DNA of 64,000 nucleotides from Saccharomyces mikatae IFO 1815 (GCF_947241705.1 NC_079263.1:310001-374000); one strand, 5' to 3'. Shown: positions 52,565-62,047, numbered from the stretch's first letter. Notes: generated by a model from the letters alone, not told the origin. Made by a program: numbers and translations.

Positions 52565-53335
52565 ATGACCGGCTTCCAGGGAATAGCTACTCACAAGAAC
52601 CCGCACATTAAAAAAGTAGCTGTTTTGCAATGTAAACCCAACCAAGAAGGTGCATTAAATATAATCAAGGAAATTGCCCGTAAAGTGTCCTTTCTAATGA
52701 AAGAAAATCACCTCAAAGTCGTCAGCTTGGTGGAATTTTATCCACGGGATCAAAGGCTTTTAGGTATGAACGTCAATCATGGGTTAAAGATAATGCTAAG
52801 GTTACGATGCCCCACTGACGAGTTCCAATTTTTATCCATGGAATCTATATTGGGCACTATGTTGCATGAATTAACTCACAACTTATTTGGACCACATGAC
52901 AAGAAGTTTTACGATAAATTAGACGAATTAATTGGGAGACAATGGGTTATTGAACAGAGGGGCTTGTACGACACATTTCTGGGGAATGGCCACCGTCTTG
53001 GGGGAAGATCGAATCTACGTTCAGCAGGGGACCCTGTGACAGGCATGCAAACCAACACGGGGATAGTGAGAAGAAGGAATAAAGGTGTGAAGCTGGGGAC
53101 TCTAAATTCAGAGGGTGTATCATCTAAAAATAGAGGTAAATCCCCAAGAGAGATGGCAGCCTTGGCAGCTGAAAGAAGATATAAAGACGATCGCTGGTGT
53201 GGGGAGACCAAGAATAACAAAGATCAAATAATAAGCGATAATAATAAAGACTCACTGGAGATCGTGATACTTGATGACGATGATGAGCAAGAGTCCCCGA
53301 GAGACAAACTCGTAGAGGTTATTGACCTTACGTAG
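52565..53335 (+). CDS. WSS1: Wss1, DNA-protein crosslink protease
   Basis: A 256-residue WLM/SprT-type metalloprotease that clears DNA-protein crosslinks, including trapped Top1. The zinc site is His101-Glu-Leu-Thr-His105 with the third ligand His111 (HELTHNLFGPH). The Cdc48-binding motifs include RRYKDDRWC (VIM-like, about 213-221), and two SUMO-binding motifs lie near the end (EIVILDDDD and VEVIDLT). S. cerevisiae Wss1 is about 269 residues with a 15-residue N-terminal extension; here the upstream ATG (52534) is out of frame, so translation should start at 52565. Confidence 0.93.
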   Translation: MTGFQGIATHKNPHIKKVAVLQCKPNQEGALNIIKEIARKVSFLMKENHLKVVSLVEFYPRDQRLLGMNVNHGLKIMLRLRCPTDEFQFLSMESILGTMLHELTHNLFGPHDKKFYDKLDELIGRQWVIEQRGLYDTFLGNGHRLGGRSNLRSAGDPVTGMQTNTGIVRRRNKGVKLGTLNSEGVSSKNRGKSPREMAALAAERRYKDDRWCGETKNNKDQIISDNNKDSLEIVILDDDDEQESPRDKLVEVIDLT

Positions 53336-53466
53336 CATCTTGTCCACAGTGAGGAATAGAAGATCGTGTAAGTATGGTAAATGTCGTTTCGTTGTAATGT
53401 ATACAGATATATTCAGGTTACAAAAAATGCGAGACGCCAGTCTCACAAGAAAGTCTTTTCTATAAT

Positions 53467-53896
53467 CTAGCAGCAACCTAATTTTTGGAAAAAGCCGTTA
53501 TGAGAGGAGGCCAAACTTGAATTGTTATCATTTCGCTGCTGATGAGGACCTTTTAGAGCAGTGGAAGGTAGTTGTTGTTGTTGGTAACGTGCAGCACCAA
53601 ACTGCTGATATTGAGGTTGCGCCTGGGGTTCAGATTGAGGTTGAGGTTGAGGTTGACCTGTAACGCGTAGCTGTTGCTGCTGTTGCTCTTGGTGTTGTTG
53701 CTGTTGAAATTGTTGCTCTTGATGTTGCTCCTGGTGTTGCTGTTGTCTCTTTTGCTGTTCTTGTAAGTATTTCTGTTGGGTTTGATGCTGGTATGCTTCA
53801 TAGGAAGTTGGGTCCAGTTTTGGCTTGTACTGAGAATTGCGCAAATCGGCTTCATTTCTCTGATCATGCTGTTGCTGCTGCTGCTGCTGCTGCTGC

Positions 53897-53942
<46 letters not shown>

Positions 53943-55134
53943 GCTGTTGCTGTTGCTGCTGAAGCTGTTGAATTTGAAGCTGTTTATTTCTATGTTTTCT
54001 TGATTTTTCATTGGGTGGATTAGGATGGCCGTATCCATGTAGGTTTGGTTTCTTGTTTATGTTTAGATCCCAGCCCCGACCATCGTTCAGTTTCATCCAG
54101 TCATACTGGCCATCCGCAGTTTCGCCTAAATCATCCAATACAGATAGTAACAGTTTTCTGTAGCCTTCATAATCGGGACATTCCTCAAAGGAGAGACTTC
54201 TGACAATTTCCAAGTACCTACCAAACTGTACGGGTAAACCCTGGGCTAAATCGTAAACGTTCGTAGACCTTTTCTTTTCACCGATCTTTTCGTATTTCTG
54301 CTTGTTGTTTGGTGCCTTTAAGCCCTGCCAGGGCAAGTGACCTCTCAAAAAGTAAAAGAAAACATGACCGAGAGCCTCCATATCATCTCTTCTGGATTGT
54401 TCTCTCCCCAGATGAGTGTTGATTGACATATACCTGGCAGTGCCGCTTAAAGATTTTTTCTCTCTGTACGGGATGTGCTGCTTGGTTTTTGGGTCACGAT
54501 ATTGCTTGGCCATACCAAAGTCAATCAAATGGATGCTATTCGCGTCAGGTTGGCCGGGCCTTCCAATCAAGAAATTGTCCGGCTTAATGTCACGATATAT
54601 CAAATCATGAGCGTGCAGGTCTTCAATTAAAGTGATCATCTGCACAGCAACCTGAACAACTGTTTTCACGGAAAACTTTCTCCCACACCAATCAAACAAG
54701 TCCTCTAAAGACGGACCCAAAAGATCAATGACTAAGATGTTGTGCAGACCCTCTTGACCAAAGTAGTACGCGTACGGGATATTGGGAGTACCGTTAAGAA
54801 TTTTATACGTCTTATATTCATCTCTCAACTGAGGGGCCTCCGTCTTTCTGGGCTCGAATTTTATCGCGACGGGCACGCCGTTAATCATATTGGTACCTTC
54901 AAATAGAACACCAAAAGAGCCTTCTCCTATTTTTTTGCCGATCTTGTAGTGCAGGCCGACGATAGTAGATTCATCTCTAGCGGAGTTGCCATTGGAGTTG
55001 GTAGCCGTCGTCGCAGTCATCGTAGATCTTGCTGGCGAATCGAATGTTTGGTGATAGAGTTGTTTGTTTGCGTTTCCGTTCGTGTTGGTCAGGTTGTTAA
55101 CTGCTCGAGTAGTACTCGCCATGGGCATGGACAT
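53467..55134 (-). CDS. YCK1: Yck1, plasma-membrane casein kinase 1
   Basis: A 555-residue CK1 kinase starting at the CAT at 55132-55134 (MSMPMASTT). With Yck2 it acts in morphogenesis, endocytosis and glucose sensing (Mth1/Std1 degradation). The kinase domain spans about 70-360: KIGEGSFGVLFEG, VAIKFEP with the ATP-site lysine, DLIYRDIKPDNFLIG, IDFGMAKQYRD. The C-terminus holds 31 consecutive Gln and further Gln-rich blocks, and ends in GCC, the Akr1-dependent palmitoylation site that fixes it to the plasma membrane. It is longer than the cerevisiae protein (538), mainly through the Gln tract. Confidence 0.95.
53869..53961 (-). repeat. CAG/CAA repeat encoding 31 Gln
   Basis: 93 bases of uninterrupted glutamine codons in YCK1, with a CAG block, a long CAA block and a mixed block. 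The three-block layout points to separate expansions. Confidence 0.95.
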
Positions 55135-55481
55135 GGGGAGAAGCGGAGCAAGATAAAGGGGGACAGCGAATGCGCAAAAGTGTTGTATGTGTCTACTCTC
55201 TACTATGGTATCCACATGAAAACCAGTCACAGAGCACTCAATGAATGGTTTACGCTTACAGTATGCGAGAAGTAAACAAGATCAGAGTCCCGTATATACG
55301 ATCACTGATTAGTTTCGTTCTGTTTTTCTTTGGTCTGCGAAAAAAATCCTAAGAACGAGAACAGAACGAGCCTGTCGGCGGGGTAACGTCAAAATGGCTT
55401 TATATCAGATCGAAAAGTCGATGCACATGTAACGGTATAGAGATACAAAGTATGTATACATAAACATAACGAGAGATGCGA
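55135..55481. other. YCK1 promoter and SPL2 3' flank
   Basis: About 345 bases. A hydrophobic open frame continues the YCK1 frame upstream for 32 codons but does not align with the family. No other feature seen. Confidence 0.5.
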
Positions 55482-55856
55482 TCAGGATTGCTCTTCGTCG
55501 GATGATTCCTCGAATGCATCCTCGTCAATGACACAGTCATTCTCCCAGAAATCGTGCGCAAGTTTGTTTAAAGCCAAGACCGCGCTCTTGTGTTGCCATC
55601 TATTTGAATCCTTCTCATCAACGTACTCGTTATATTCTTTGAAAGTAGACCCACTGACCGATTGTGGCTGTGATGCCCTACGCGGAGCATAGTACGGAAC
55701 TGGGTTGAGTCTTCTAAACTCTTTGAGCCTCAGCAAGGAGACGATTTCCTCGGAGAGTCTTCTTCTCCTGTGCTGATGTTGATGTTCTTGTTCTTGTTTT
55801 TGTTTTTGTAGTGAGATTGGTGTTTCCATTTTTCTAATGTGTGGATATCCGTTCAT
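55482..55856 (-). CDS. SPL2: Spl2, phosphate-starvation regulator
   Basis: A 124-residue protein. Spl2 is induced when phosphate is low and lowers low-affinity phosphate transport (Pho87/Pho90) through their SPX domains. Conserved parts are LSEEIVSLLRLKEFRRLNP, GSTFKEYNEYVDEKDS and LAHDFWENDCVIDED, with an acidic tail ESSDEEQS. The N-terminus is a Gln/His/Arg-rich low-complexity stretch. The cerevisiae protein is about 148 residues; the extra N-terminal residues have no counterpart here because the first ATG in frame is at 55856. Three GCACGTGG sites lie upstream. Confidence 0.9.
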   Translation of the reverse strand: MNGYPHIRKMETPISLQKQKQEQEHQHQHRRRRLSEEIVSLLRLKEFRRLNPVPYYAPRRASQPQSVSGSTFKEYNEYVDEKDSNRWQHKSAVLALNKLAHDFWENDCVIDEDAFEESSDEEQS

Positions 55857-55960
55857 TCCTTTCTCCTACCTCCAGGTATATATCTATATGAAGGCATTAT
55901 ATATGCTACGTGGATGTGGTCTATGTGTGGTGCGTAACTACTTACAGTAATAGATCCAGG

Positions 55961-55966
55961 CACGTG
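55961..55966. promoter_or_regulatory. CACGTG site (Pho4/Cbf1), SPL2 promoter
   Basis: GCACGTGG context, 105 bases upstream of the SPL2 start. Pho4 binds CACGTG with G after the core when phosphate is low. Confidence 0.6.
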
Positions 55967-56018
55967 GCTGTAGTGTCTCCGCGTGAGGCTGTACCACCCA
56001 GCTAGATAAGAGAGCGGA

Positions 56019-56027
56019 GCACGTGGG
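56019..56027. promoter_or_regulatory. High-affinity Pho4-type site GCACGTGGG
   Basis: Exact GCACGTGGG, the strong Pho4 site known from PHO5. About 165 bases upstream of the SPL2 start. Confidence 0.7.
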
Positions 56028-56075
56028 AAAGAAGAAAACCGGTGTGTTAAAGTGAAGAATAATGAAATTGTTGCG

Positions 56076-56081
56076 CACGTG
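56076..56081. promoter_or_regulatory. CACGTG site (Pho4/Cbf1)
   Basis: GCACGTGG context, about 220 bases upstream of SPL2. Third site of the cluster. Confidence 0.55.
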
Positions 56082-56306
56082 GCGTGTATCATCTGCTGGC
56101 AGCGTTGTGTTTGTAACCGCATGGGTTTCACTGCGAGTGCCGTGGCAACTATGCAATACCGTATATATGTTAGTCTTGTATGTAATGTACGTTGCGGGTT
56201 GTATAGTATATGTATTGTATATTGATTGCGATCCCATAGGAGTCAGGGAAAAAAAAAAGAGAGAAAAAGAGGAGACGGCGCCGCAGTAAAATGGACCCTT
56301 ATCGGT

Positions 56307-56312
56307 CACGTG
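56307..56312. promoter_or_regulatory. TCACGTGA site (Cbf1 type)
   Basis: T before and A after the core give the palindrome TCACGTGA, which favours Cbf1 over Pho4. It is nearer to ARO9 (about 235 bases) than to SPL2. Confidence 0.45.
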
Positions 56313-56373
56313 AGCATAATGGGATAGCCGCCGACGGCAGTGGAACAGGAACAACATGAGAAAAATAAAAGTG

Positions 56374-56406
56374 CCGCGAGTTACCGCGAGTTACCGCGAG
56401 TTACCG
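56374..56406 (+). promoter_or_regulatory. Aro80 array (UASaro) of ARO9
   Basis: Four CCG triplets start at 56374, 56384, 56394 and 56404, each separated by seven bases (CGAGTTA in all three gaps). Aro80, a Zn2Cys6 activator, binds such CCG-N7-CCG repeats and induces ARO9 and ARO10 with aromatic amino acids. The array is about 140 bases upstream of the ATG. The spacing puts all triplets on one helix face. Confidence 0.85.
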
Positions 56407-56544
56407 AGGGATTGTTGGGGTAGAAACCCTTCCCCATAGTAAGTAACATATATAAAACGAAGAGGATTGGTCTAGTGGCATATTTCCTCAGAGTACACAT
56501 AAAAAAATAAAGAGGCAACACAATTCTTTTTCCTCGCCAACTCA

Positions 56545-58086
56545 ATGACTGCTGGTTCTACCGCTCCCGTTGATTACGCTTCCTTGAAGAAAAAGTTCCA
56601 ACCATTTCTTTCCCGAAGAGTGGAAAATAGGTCTCTGAAATGTTTTTGGAATGCTTCTGAGCTATCTGATGACGTGATTGAGCTGGCGGGTGGTATGCCC
56701 AATGAGAGGTTTTTCCCCGTCGAATCTATCGATTTGAAAATATCAAAAGTTCCCTTCAACGATAACCCCAAATGGCACAATTCGTTTACCACGGCGCACC
56801 TGGACTTAAATTCTCCAATTGAGTTGCCGATTGCACGTTCCTTGCAGTACGCGGAAACGAAGGGTTTGCCGCCTCTGTTGCACTTTGTTAAGGATATGGT
56901 ATGCAGGATAAACCGCCCGGTATTCTCCGATGAGACGGAGTCCAACTGGGATGTCATTCTTTCTGGTGGGTCCAACGACTCTATGTTCAAGGTCTTTGAG
57001 ACCATTTGCGACGAATCTACCACTGTGATGATTGAAGAGTTCACTTTCACACCGGCCATGTCCAATGTGGAGGCTACAGGAGCGAAAGTGATCCCTATTA
57101 AGATGGACCTGACGTTTGACAGAGAACGTCAAGGTATTGATGTCGAAGATCTGACCCGGTTGCTCGACAATTGGTCTACCGGGCCTTACAAGCATTTGAA
57201 CAAGCCAAAGGTTTTGTACACCATTGCTACGGGCCAGAACCCCACGGGGATGTCTGTTCCTAGGTGGAAAAGAGAGAAGATCTACCAGTTGGCCCAGAAA
57301 CACGATTTCCTTATTGTCGAAGATGATCCCTACGGTTACATGTATTTCCCATCCTATAACCCGCAAAACCCGTTGGAAAACCCTTACGACTCCAGTGATC
57401 TGACCATCGAACGGTATTTGAATGATTTCTTAATGAAGTCATTTCTAACTTTGGATACCGATGCCCGTGTCATTCGTTTGGAAACTTTCTCCAAGATTTT
57501 TGCTCCCGGTTTAAGATTATCCTTTATTGTTGCTAACAAATTCCTTCTGCAAAAGATCTTGGATTTGGCTGATATTACCACGAGGGCGCCCAGTGGCACT
57601 TCACAAGCTATCGTTTACTCCACTATTAAGGCAATGGCCGAATCTGAAATGTCCTCCTCTGTTTCATTCAGAGATGCCATGTTTGAAAGTTGGATAAAGT
57701 GGATCATGCAAATCGCTTCCAAATACAACCATAGAAAAAACGTAACCTTGAAGGCTTTGTACGAAACGGAGTCCTACCAAGCTGGTCATTTCACTGTCAT
57801 GGAACCGTCCGCCGGTATGTTCATCATTATCAAGCTCGATTGGGGAATTTTTGATAGACCAGATAATTTGCCGCAACAAATGGATATATTAGATGAATTT
57901 TTAGTGAAAAATGGAGTGAAGTTAGTTCTTGGTTATAAAATGGCCGTCTGCCAAGAGTATTCAGAACAGAATTCAGACTTTCTAAGACTCACTATTGCTT
58001 ACGCAAAGGATGACGACCAATTGATTGAAGCTTCCAGAAGAATAGGAAACGGTATAAAAGAGTTTTTTGACACCGTTAGAAGCTAA
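56545..58086 (+). CDS. ARO9: Aro9, aromatic aminotransferase II
   Basis: A 513-residue fold-type I PLP aminotransferase, the same length as in S. cerevisiae. It starts breakdown of Trp, Phe and Tyr (Ehrlich pathway) in the cytosol. Visible signs: [39 protein letters not shown] and the Schiff-base lysine in [15 protein letters not shown] (Lys317). The C-terminal [13 protein letters not shown] carries the substrate carboxylate-binding arginine. Upstream control by Aro80 is readable in the sequence. Confidence 0.96.
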   Translation: MTAGSTAPVDYASLKKKFQPFLSRRVENRSLKCFWNASELSDDVIELAGGMPNERFFPVESIDLKISKVPFNDNPKWHNSFTTAHLDLNSPIELPIARSLQYAETKGLPPLLHFVKDMVCRINRPVFSDETESNWDVILSGGSNDSMFKVFETICDESTTVMIEEFTFTPAMSNVEATGAKVIPIKMDLTFDRERQGIDVEDLTRLLDNWSTGPYKHLNKPKVLYTIATGQNPTGMSVPRWKREKIYQLAQKHDFLIVEDDPYGYMYFPSYNPQNPLENPYDSSDLTIERYLNDFLMKSFLTLDTDARVIRLETFSKIFAPGLRLSFIVANKFLLQKILDLADITTRAPSGTSQAIVYSTIKAMAESEMSSSVSFRDAMFESWIKWIMQIASKYNHRKNVTLKALYETESYQAGHFTVMEPSAGMFIIIKLDWGIFDRPDNLPQQMDILDEFLVKNGVKLVLGYKMAVCQEYSEQNSDFLRLTIAYAKDDDQLIEASRRIGNGIKEFFDTVRS

Positions 58087-58199
58087 AAGTGAAAATTAAA
58101 CTTATGTATTACTTGCATACTATATATAAACTGTATTCTTTACACATAAAAAATTGGATGAAAAAGTTTTAATCGCATATTATATTTATTTGAACTACA

Positions 58200-58544
58200 C
58201 TAGGCGACCAAATGGTCACGGTTTAAAGCGTGAACCTCTGAATCCTTTTCCAAGTTGCATTTGGTCCCGAACTTATTCTCGATATCCTCCAAATGATCCT
58301 TTAAGTTGCCCAAAACTTTATCGTTATCAGGTAAATCCGCAGTAAAGCCCTTTATCAAGCTATACTCGTGCGTGATCTTCCCACCCATGTCTACCACGTA
58401 CTTTTTGACATCTTCAATAATGCTGTTTTGGTTCGTAGCAACATCGTCTGTCTTGGGAAAAGTTACGATGTATGATGATAAAGAAGATGCCTGTGACATA
58501 GAGAATATACTAATTAATATGAAAACAAAGTAACTGACCTTCAT
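58200..58544 (-). CDS. YHR138C: Pbi2-like inhibitor-I9 protein, ortholog of YHR138C
   Basis: A 114-residue protein starting at the CAT at 58542-58544 (MKVSYFVFILIS). An N-terminal signal-like hydrophobic segment (about 4-20) precedes a domain of the subtilisin propeptide/inhibitor I9 type (SYIVTFPKT ... YSLIKGFTADLPD ... LEKDSEVHAL), related to Pbi2, the vacuolar proteinase B inhibitor. The signal segment suggests a secretory or vacuolar location, unlike Pbi2. Function is suspected to touch vacuole fusion; this is not firm. Confidence 0.9.
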   Translation of the reverse strand: MKVSYFVFILISIFSMSQASSLSSYIVTFPKTDDVATNQNSIIEDVKKYVVDMGGKITHEYSLIKGFTADLPDNDKVLGNLKDHLEDIENKFGTKCNLEKDSEVHALNRDHLVA

Positions 58545-58987
58545 ATATGTGTTACACTTCCGTACTACAATAATTCCAGACGTTGCGATATAAAGCATAA
58601 GCAAAATCTACCATTCACTCCCATCATCGCATCATTTTTCTTATATACTTTTGTCCGCCCCCCACCCCGCCCCTTTATCAATTTCTCTTTTCCCACTCTC
58701 TTTCTGGTAGCGCCGATTACACTTGACCCGAATATTCAAATGAATAAAAAACTGAGTATTAAAATAGAAAGTCATTAAAAAACTATAAATCTCGCAACGA
58801 ACATAAGAAAAACTTAAAAAAGCGTGCGATGCATCCGTAACATCACATAGTAGAGAAAGGTGACGCTAATAACCACTGCATCAAATAAAAATAACTAGGA
58901 AAGTAACGATCTCTTTTTCTTTTTAGTCATCATGATCATATGATTTTTTTTTCTTCGTTTCTTTCCGTAGTACCCATAACTAACTTG
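58545..58987. other. YHR138C promoter and SPS100 3' flank
   Basis: About 440 bases between tandem minus-strand genes. A striking C-rich patch on the plus strand (58656-58673) ends in CCCCT at 58670-58674, an STRE on the minus strand for YHR138C. No gene seen. Confidence 0.55.
58656..58674 (-). promoter_or_regulatory. C-rich patch with STRE core
   Basis: Sixteen of 19 bases are C, ending CCCCT. On the coding strand of YHR138C this reads AGGGG, the Msn2/4 core, about 125 bases upstream of the start. Such G/C-rich patches can also bind Mig1 or other C2H2 factors. Confidence 0.4.
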
Positions 58988-59971
58988 TTACTGGCTAGCT
59001 GGGAAGATCTGTTGTAGCTCACTACTGCTTGTAACTTGATTACTTATAGCAATAGATAACAAAGTTTGTGCTTGAACTGGTGACAGGTATCCTGCAGAGA
59101 TTGCACCTTGTGGGATACTTGTGTTACTTAAGAACCCAATTCCAGAACCATCATTGCCGCTGTATCCATCGCTGGCATAAACGACAGGAAATTCTACTGA
59201 TGACCATGATGTCACCGTGTTGTTGTTGCTTGTGCCAGAGCTGATTACAACTAACCCTTGGATACTAGAACTCAAGGACTGAATTAATCTTTGAGAGTAT
59301 CCCTCTTCGTATATTATTGGCACCAAGGGGCCAGAAGATGAGGAAGATGTATTTGTTGAAGAGGTTGCATTCGAAGATATTTGGGCGCTCGTGAAATTAG
59401 TGTACTGAGTCCTGAGAGTAGAGTTACTAGCAATCAAAGTGGGTTCACAGGCGTCGAAGAACCATTGAACTTCCTTTTGACCAGACAAAACACCAACAGG
59501 GACAGTGTAAGGTGGGAAAACACCAGAATATACAACTTTATCTCTACCAGCGACCAAAGTGCCTCTACCTTGTGCATGGGAGCTACTTAAAATTGGTACA
59601 CCCCATAAATAATTTTCAGTGATGACAATGGTCTTAGATGTGTTAAAAACAATTGAGCAGAAGAAACTTAAAGTTTCAACAGAACGCCAGTTTGTGACAA
59701 TGATAATACCGTGAGATGATTCACTCTGTAAAGTCTGATTTACTTGAGTAGCAATTTGGTAGAGCTGAGTGATATTTAATGTAGAGGTAGAGTTGAATAG
59801 TGTAGTGGTAGTGACATTAGATCCGCTACCAGATACGGCAGGACCTCCCGTGATGATCACGGGAACAGTTCCGCTGTCGGACGTAACATTTTGCCTTTTA
59901 TAGAAGCCTAGCGGTGTTGCAGAAGCGGTTATAGCAGCAAGGAAAAAGGTTAGCACTGATGTAAACTTCAT
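58988..59971 (-). CDS. SPS100: Sps100, sporulation-induced wall glycoprotein
   Basis: A 327-residue secreted protein starting at the CAT at 59969-59971 (MKFTSVLTFFLAAITASATP). Sps100 is made in sporulation and helps spore wall maturation. A signal peptide and a KR site near residue 25 (FYKRQN) are visible. The rest is rich in Ser, Thr and Asn with many N-x-S/T sites, and the fold resembles type II asparaginases (TVPVIITGG ... SSHGIIIVTN), without the full set of catalytic motifs. The cerevisiae protein has 326 residues. Ygp1 is a relative. Confidence 0.93.
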   Translation of the reverse strand: MKFTSVLTFFLAAITASATPLGFYKRQNVTSDSGTVPVIITGGPAVSGSGSNVTTTTLFNSTSTLNITQLYQIATQVNQTLQSESSHGIIIVTNWRSVETLSFFCSIVFNTSKTIVITENYLWGVPILSSSHAQGRGTLVAGRDKVVYSGVFPPYTVPVGVLSGQKEVQWFFDACEPTLIASNSTLRTQYTNFTSAQISSNATSSTNTSSSSSGPLVPIIYEEGYSQRLIQSLSSSIQGLVVISSGTSNNNTVTSWSSVEFPVVYASDGYSGNDGSGIGFLSNTSIPQGAISAGYLSPVQAQTLLSIAISNQVTSSSELQQIFPASQ

Positions 59972-61315
59972 GATTGTTGATTGGCTTCTTCGGTAAAAAA
60001 TTGATTGGTCCAAATAATAGAATAGTATTGTGAAGTATAAGAGAAATTATAAAATGCTTTTCAGGTTCCATCCCAATTTTTATAGTATTTTGATGAATTA
60101 CGTTTTAAGGGAATTTTGAAAAGGGTATTTCTGAAAGGGGATGGTCAATGGCCAAATAAACCTGTGAACGAAGCATTTTTACACGGTTTTCCCTATTTGC
60201 ATTCTTAAAACGAAGACGCTCATAATTAAGCGTTGATTGCTTAGCCAAGGTAGCTTTTCATGGTAATCTTCCATTTCTGAAGGGTACAGACGGGGCCCTA
60301 TAAAAGGACATTACTTCTATGCACGAGATGGTATATGGGTAAGAAATACTGCAGCCCTTTACTGTTGAATGATCTTTTTCCGGTAGATCATCGCCTTCCT
60401 CTGGCGCAAGAAAAGGTTCCGTCACTTCGGCTTAGCTCTTTTCGGTGATTTTCAAAGGGAAGCATCTGCACCTCAACGGAGACTACTGACGCAGTATGTG
60501 CACCCTTAAGGTGTGTATGATCTTCAGATCCCTCAAATGTAGAATAGCCATAAAGGATCTGCACTCCGATCAGAGACGGTATTTTATGCAGAATTGCCTC
60601 GGTTATGCCTTTCCCCTATATTTTTATTTTCATATTTTCCTACCTCTCTTGGCCTGAATATTAGTAATCGAAATGTATCGAATCATAGCGCAAAAACAGC
60701 TCCTCTCCACATTAAAAAAGGGGAATGTACATGGAGAGATGGTTTGTAGCCGTAAATATTCTTGCTAGTTTGAATAGGTAGAGAAGCCAGGTAACCCTGT
60801 TAATTGGATGGCTTCGCACATATAAACAAGTAGAATATATTTAATATGGTCATAAAACCCGATTGTCCATCAGACCCTCCATTCTCTAGTGCGCATTTAT
60901 TTTGTTTGATGCCACTTTCTCAAGTGGGTGACTCAATTCAACGTTATTATTGAAAACCCCATCTCTTTGACCAACCGCTATCATTTATGGAGATATAACT
61001 CTTTAAAAGAGATCTTGTCTACCTTGCATCGCGTAAGAGTAAAGTACAGAAAACGTACCGCAATAATAAGAAATTCTTTATTTTCTGCCAGCAATATTAG
61101 TATGAAGAATTCCTGTTTGTCCTTTCACGCTTGCTTATTATGTTCCACAGGATCCGCGGGTCAGAGAAGCCTGCGCTTCGCATTTAATGAAAAGATCTCC
61201 GATAGGTATATAATGGGTCCCTTTTTCTCGAATTATAGCTTACTGTCTGTCTACACAGCTTTGGCGTACTCTCAATGATCTAGGTATTTCAGAGCCTACA
61301 ACTTAGGGGGAAATA
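59972..61315. other. SPS100-YHR140W divergent intergenic region (1.3 kb)
   Basis: A long spacer with the SPS100 promoter to the left and the YHR140W promoter to the right. A perfect Gcn4 site TGACTCA lies at 60929-60935. A 116-codon open frame at 60928-61278 starts with GTG and has its first ATG only at codon 59, so it is not a convincing gene. No RNA gene or LTR seen. Confidence 0.55.
60929..60935. promoter_or_regulatory. Gcn4-type TGACTCA
   Basis: Exact 7-base Gcn4 site, about 380 bases upstream of YHR140W. One 7-mer match in 1.3 kb of spacer could be chance. Confidence 0.3.
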
Positions 61316-62047
61316 ATGATGTCTTCTTTAATATTAACAAAACCAACAGGTTTTACTTTGATCATTAATACTGTGAGTCTTTTGACAAGCACATGGGGGT
61401 TTTCTCGGGCTATATCTGTAACGTTACCTCCAAGCTTGAGTAGGGCTGGTCATAAGCAGTTTCTGACAATCATATCAATTATTGCGGTGATCATCAACAA
61501 TGCTGTTAATATTTTAAACTATTTTATGCAAAGAAATAATAAAGTCAACTTAGAATGCAGGGAAAAATCTGATTTTATAAGTAGACATGTTACTTTACCA
61601 GTTTCTTTAGTATTAGAGTCTATTGTGGCCAGTGTTTATTGGCCGTTAAGACTATTTTTTGTCAACTTGATCATGCATGGAATTGATTCTCCTGCAAAGA
61701 CACCTTTCCCCATCACAGTGGATATGGCAATCCACTTATATCCTATCTTATTTTTACTGGCGGATCACTACTTATCAGGATCTGGCTTCAAGTTCAAACT
61801 ATCGAATAAGCATGCGTGGTTCACCGTGACTAGCCTGGCATTTTTGTATTTTCAGTATTTAGCATTTCTAATAGATGCAGATCAAGGCCAAGCCTATCCA
61901 TATCCATTTCTAGACGTGGATGAACCGTACAAGTCGATTATTTTTGTTGTTGTTGCTACTATCACATGGAGTTACTATGTCATTTATCAAAAGTTTCCGC
62001 CAAAAAATGCAAAGAAGACTACAAATAAAGGTTTTAAGAACAGATGA
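61316..62047 (+). CDS. YHR140W: ER membrane protein, ortholog of YHR140W
   Basis: A 243-residue protein with about six membrane segments, starting with two Met codons. Hydrophobic stretches include FTLIINTVSLLTSTWGFSRAISV, FLTIISIIAVIINNAVNILNYF, LPVSLVLESIVASVYWPL, HLYPILFLLADHYL, LAFLYFQYLAFLI and SIIFVVVATITWSYYVIY. The conserved His in the IHLYPILFLLADH helix recalls the AIG1/ADTRP lipid hydrolase family, which has a key His in such a place; I hold this as a weak resemblance. The C-terminus is lysine-rich (NAKKTTNKGFKNR), suited to ER retention. Function unknown. Confidence 0.88.
   Translation: MMSSLILTKPTGFTLIINTVSLLTSTWGFSRAISVTLPPSLSRAGHKQFLTIISIIAVIINNAVNILNYFMQRNNKVNLECREKSDFISRHVTLPVSLVLESIVASVYWPLRLFFVNLIMHGIDSPAKTPFPITVDMAIHLYPILFLLADHYLSGSGFKFKLSNKHAWFTVTSLAFLYFQYLAFLIDADQGQAYPYPFLDVDEPYKSIIFVVVATITWSYYVIYQKFPPKNAKKTTNKGFKNR

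Larger units (their letters stand above)
55857..56544. other. SPL2-ARO9 divergent promoter
   Basis: About 690 bases. Four CACGTG boxes (55961, 56020, 56076, 56307) and the Aro80 array at 56374-56406. TATA-like ACATATATAAAACG precedes ARO9 by about 95 bases. Open frames in this stretch are chance. Confidence 0.75.

Noticed and set aside
53776-54023. Leucine- or alanine/valine-rich plus-strand frames
   Set aside because: They are the other-strand reading of the YCK1 glutamine repeat.
55135-55230. 32-codon extension of YCK1
   Set aside because: It does not align with the family N-terminus, which begins MSMP.
60928-61278. 116-codon open frame upstream of YHR140W
   Set aside because: It starts with GTG, and its first ATG is at codon 59. 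The sequence shows no domain or signal and lies in a promoter region.
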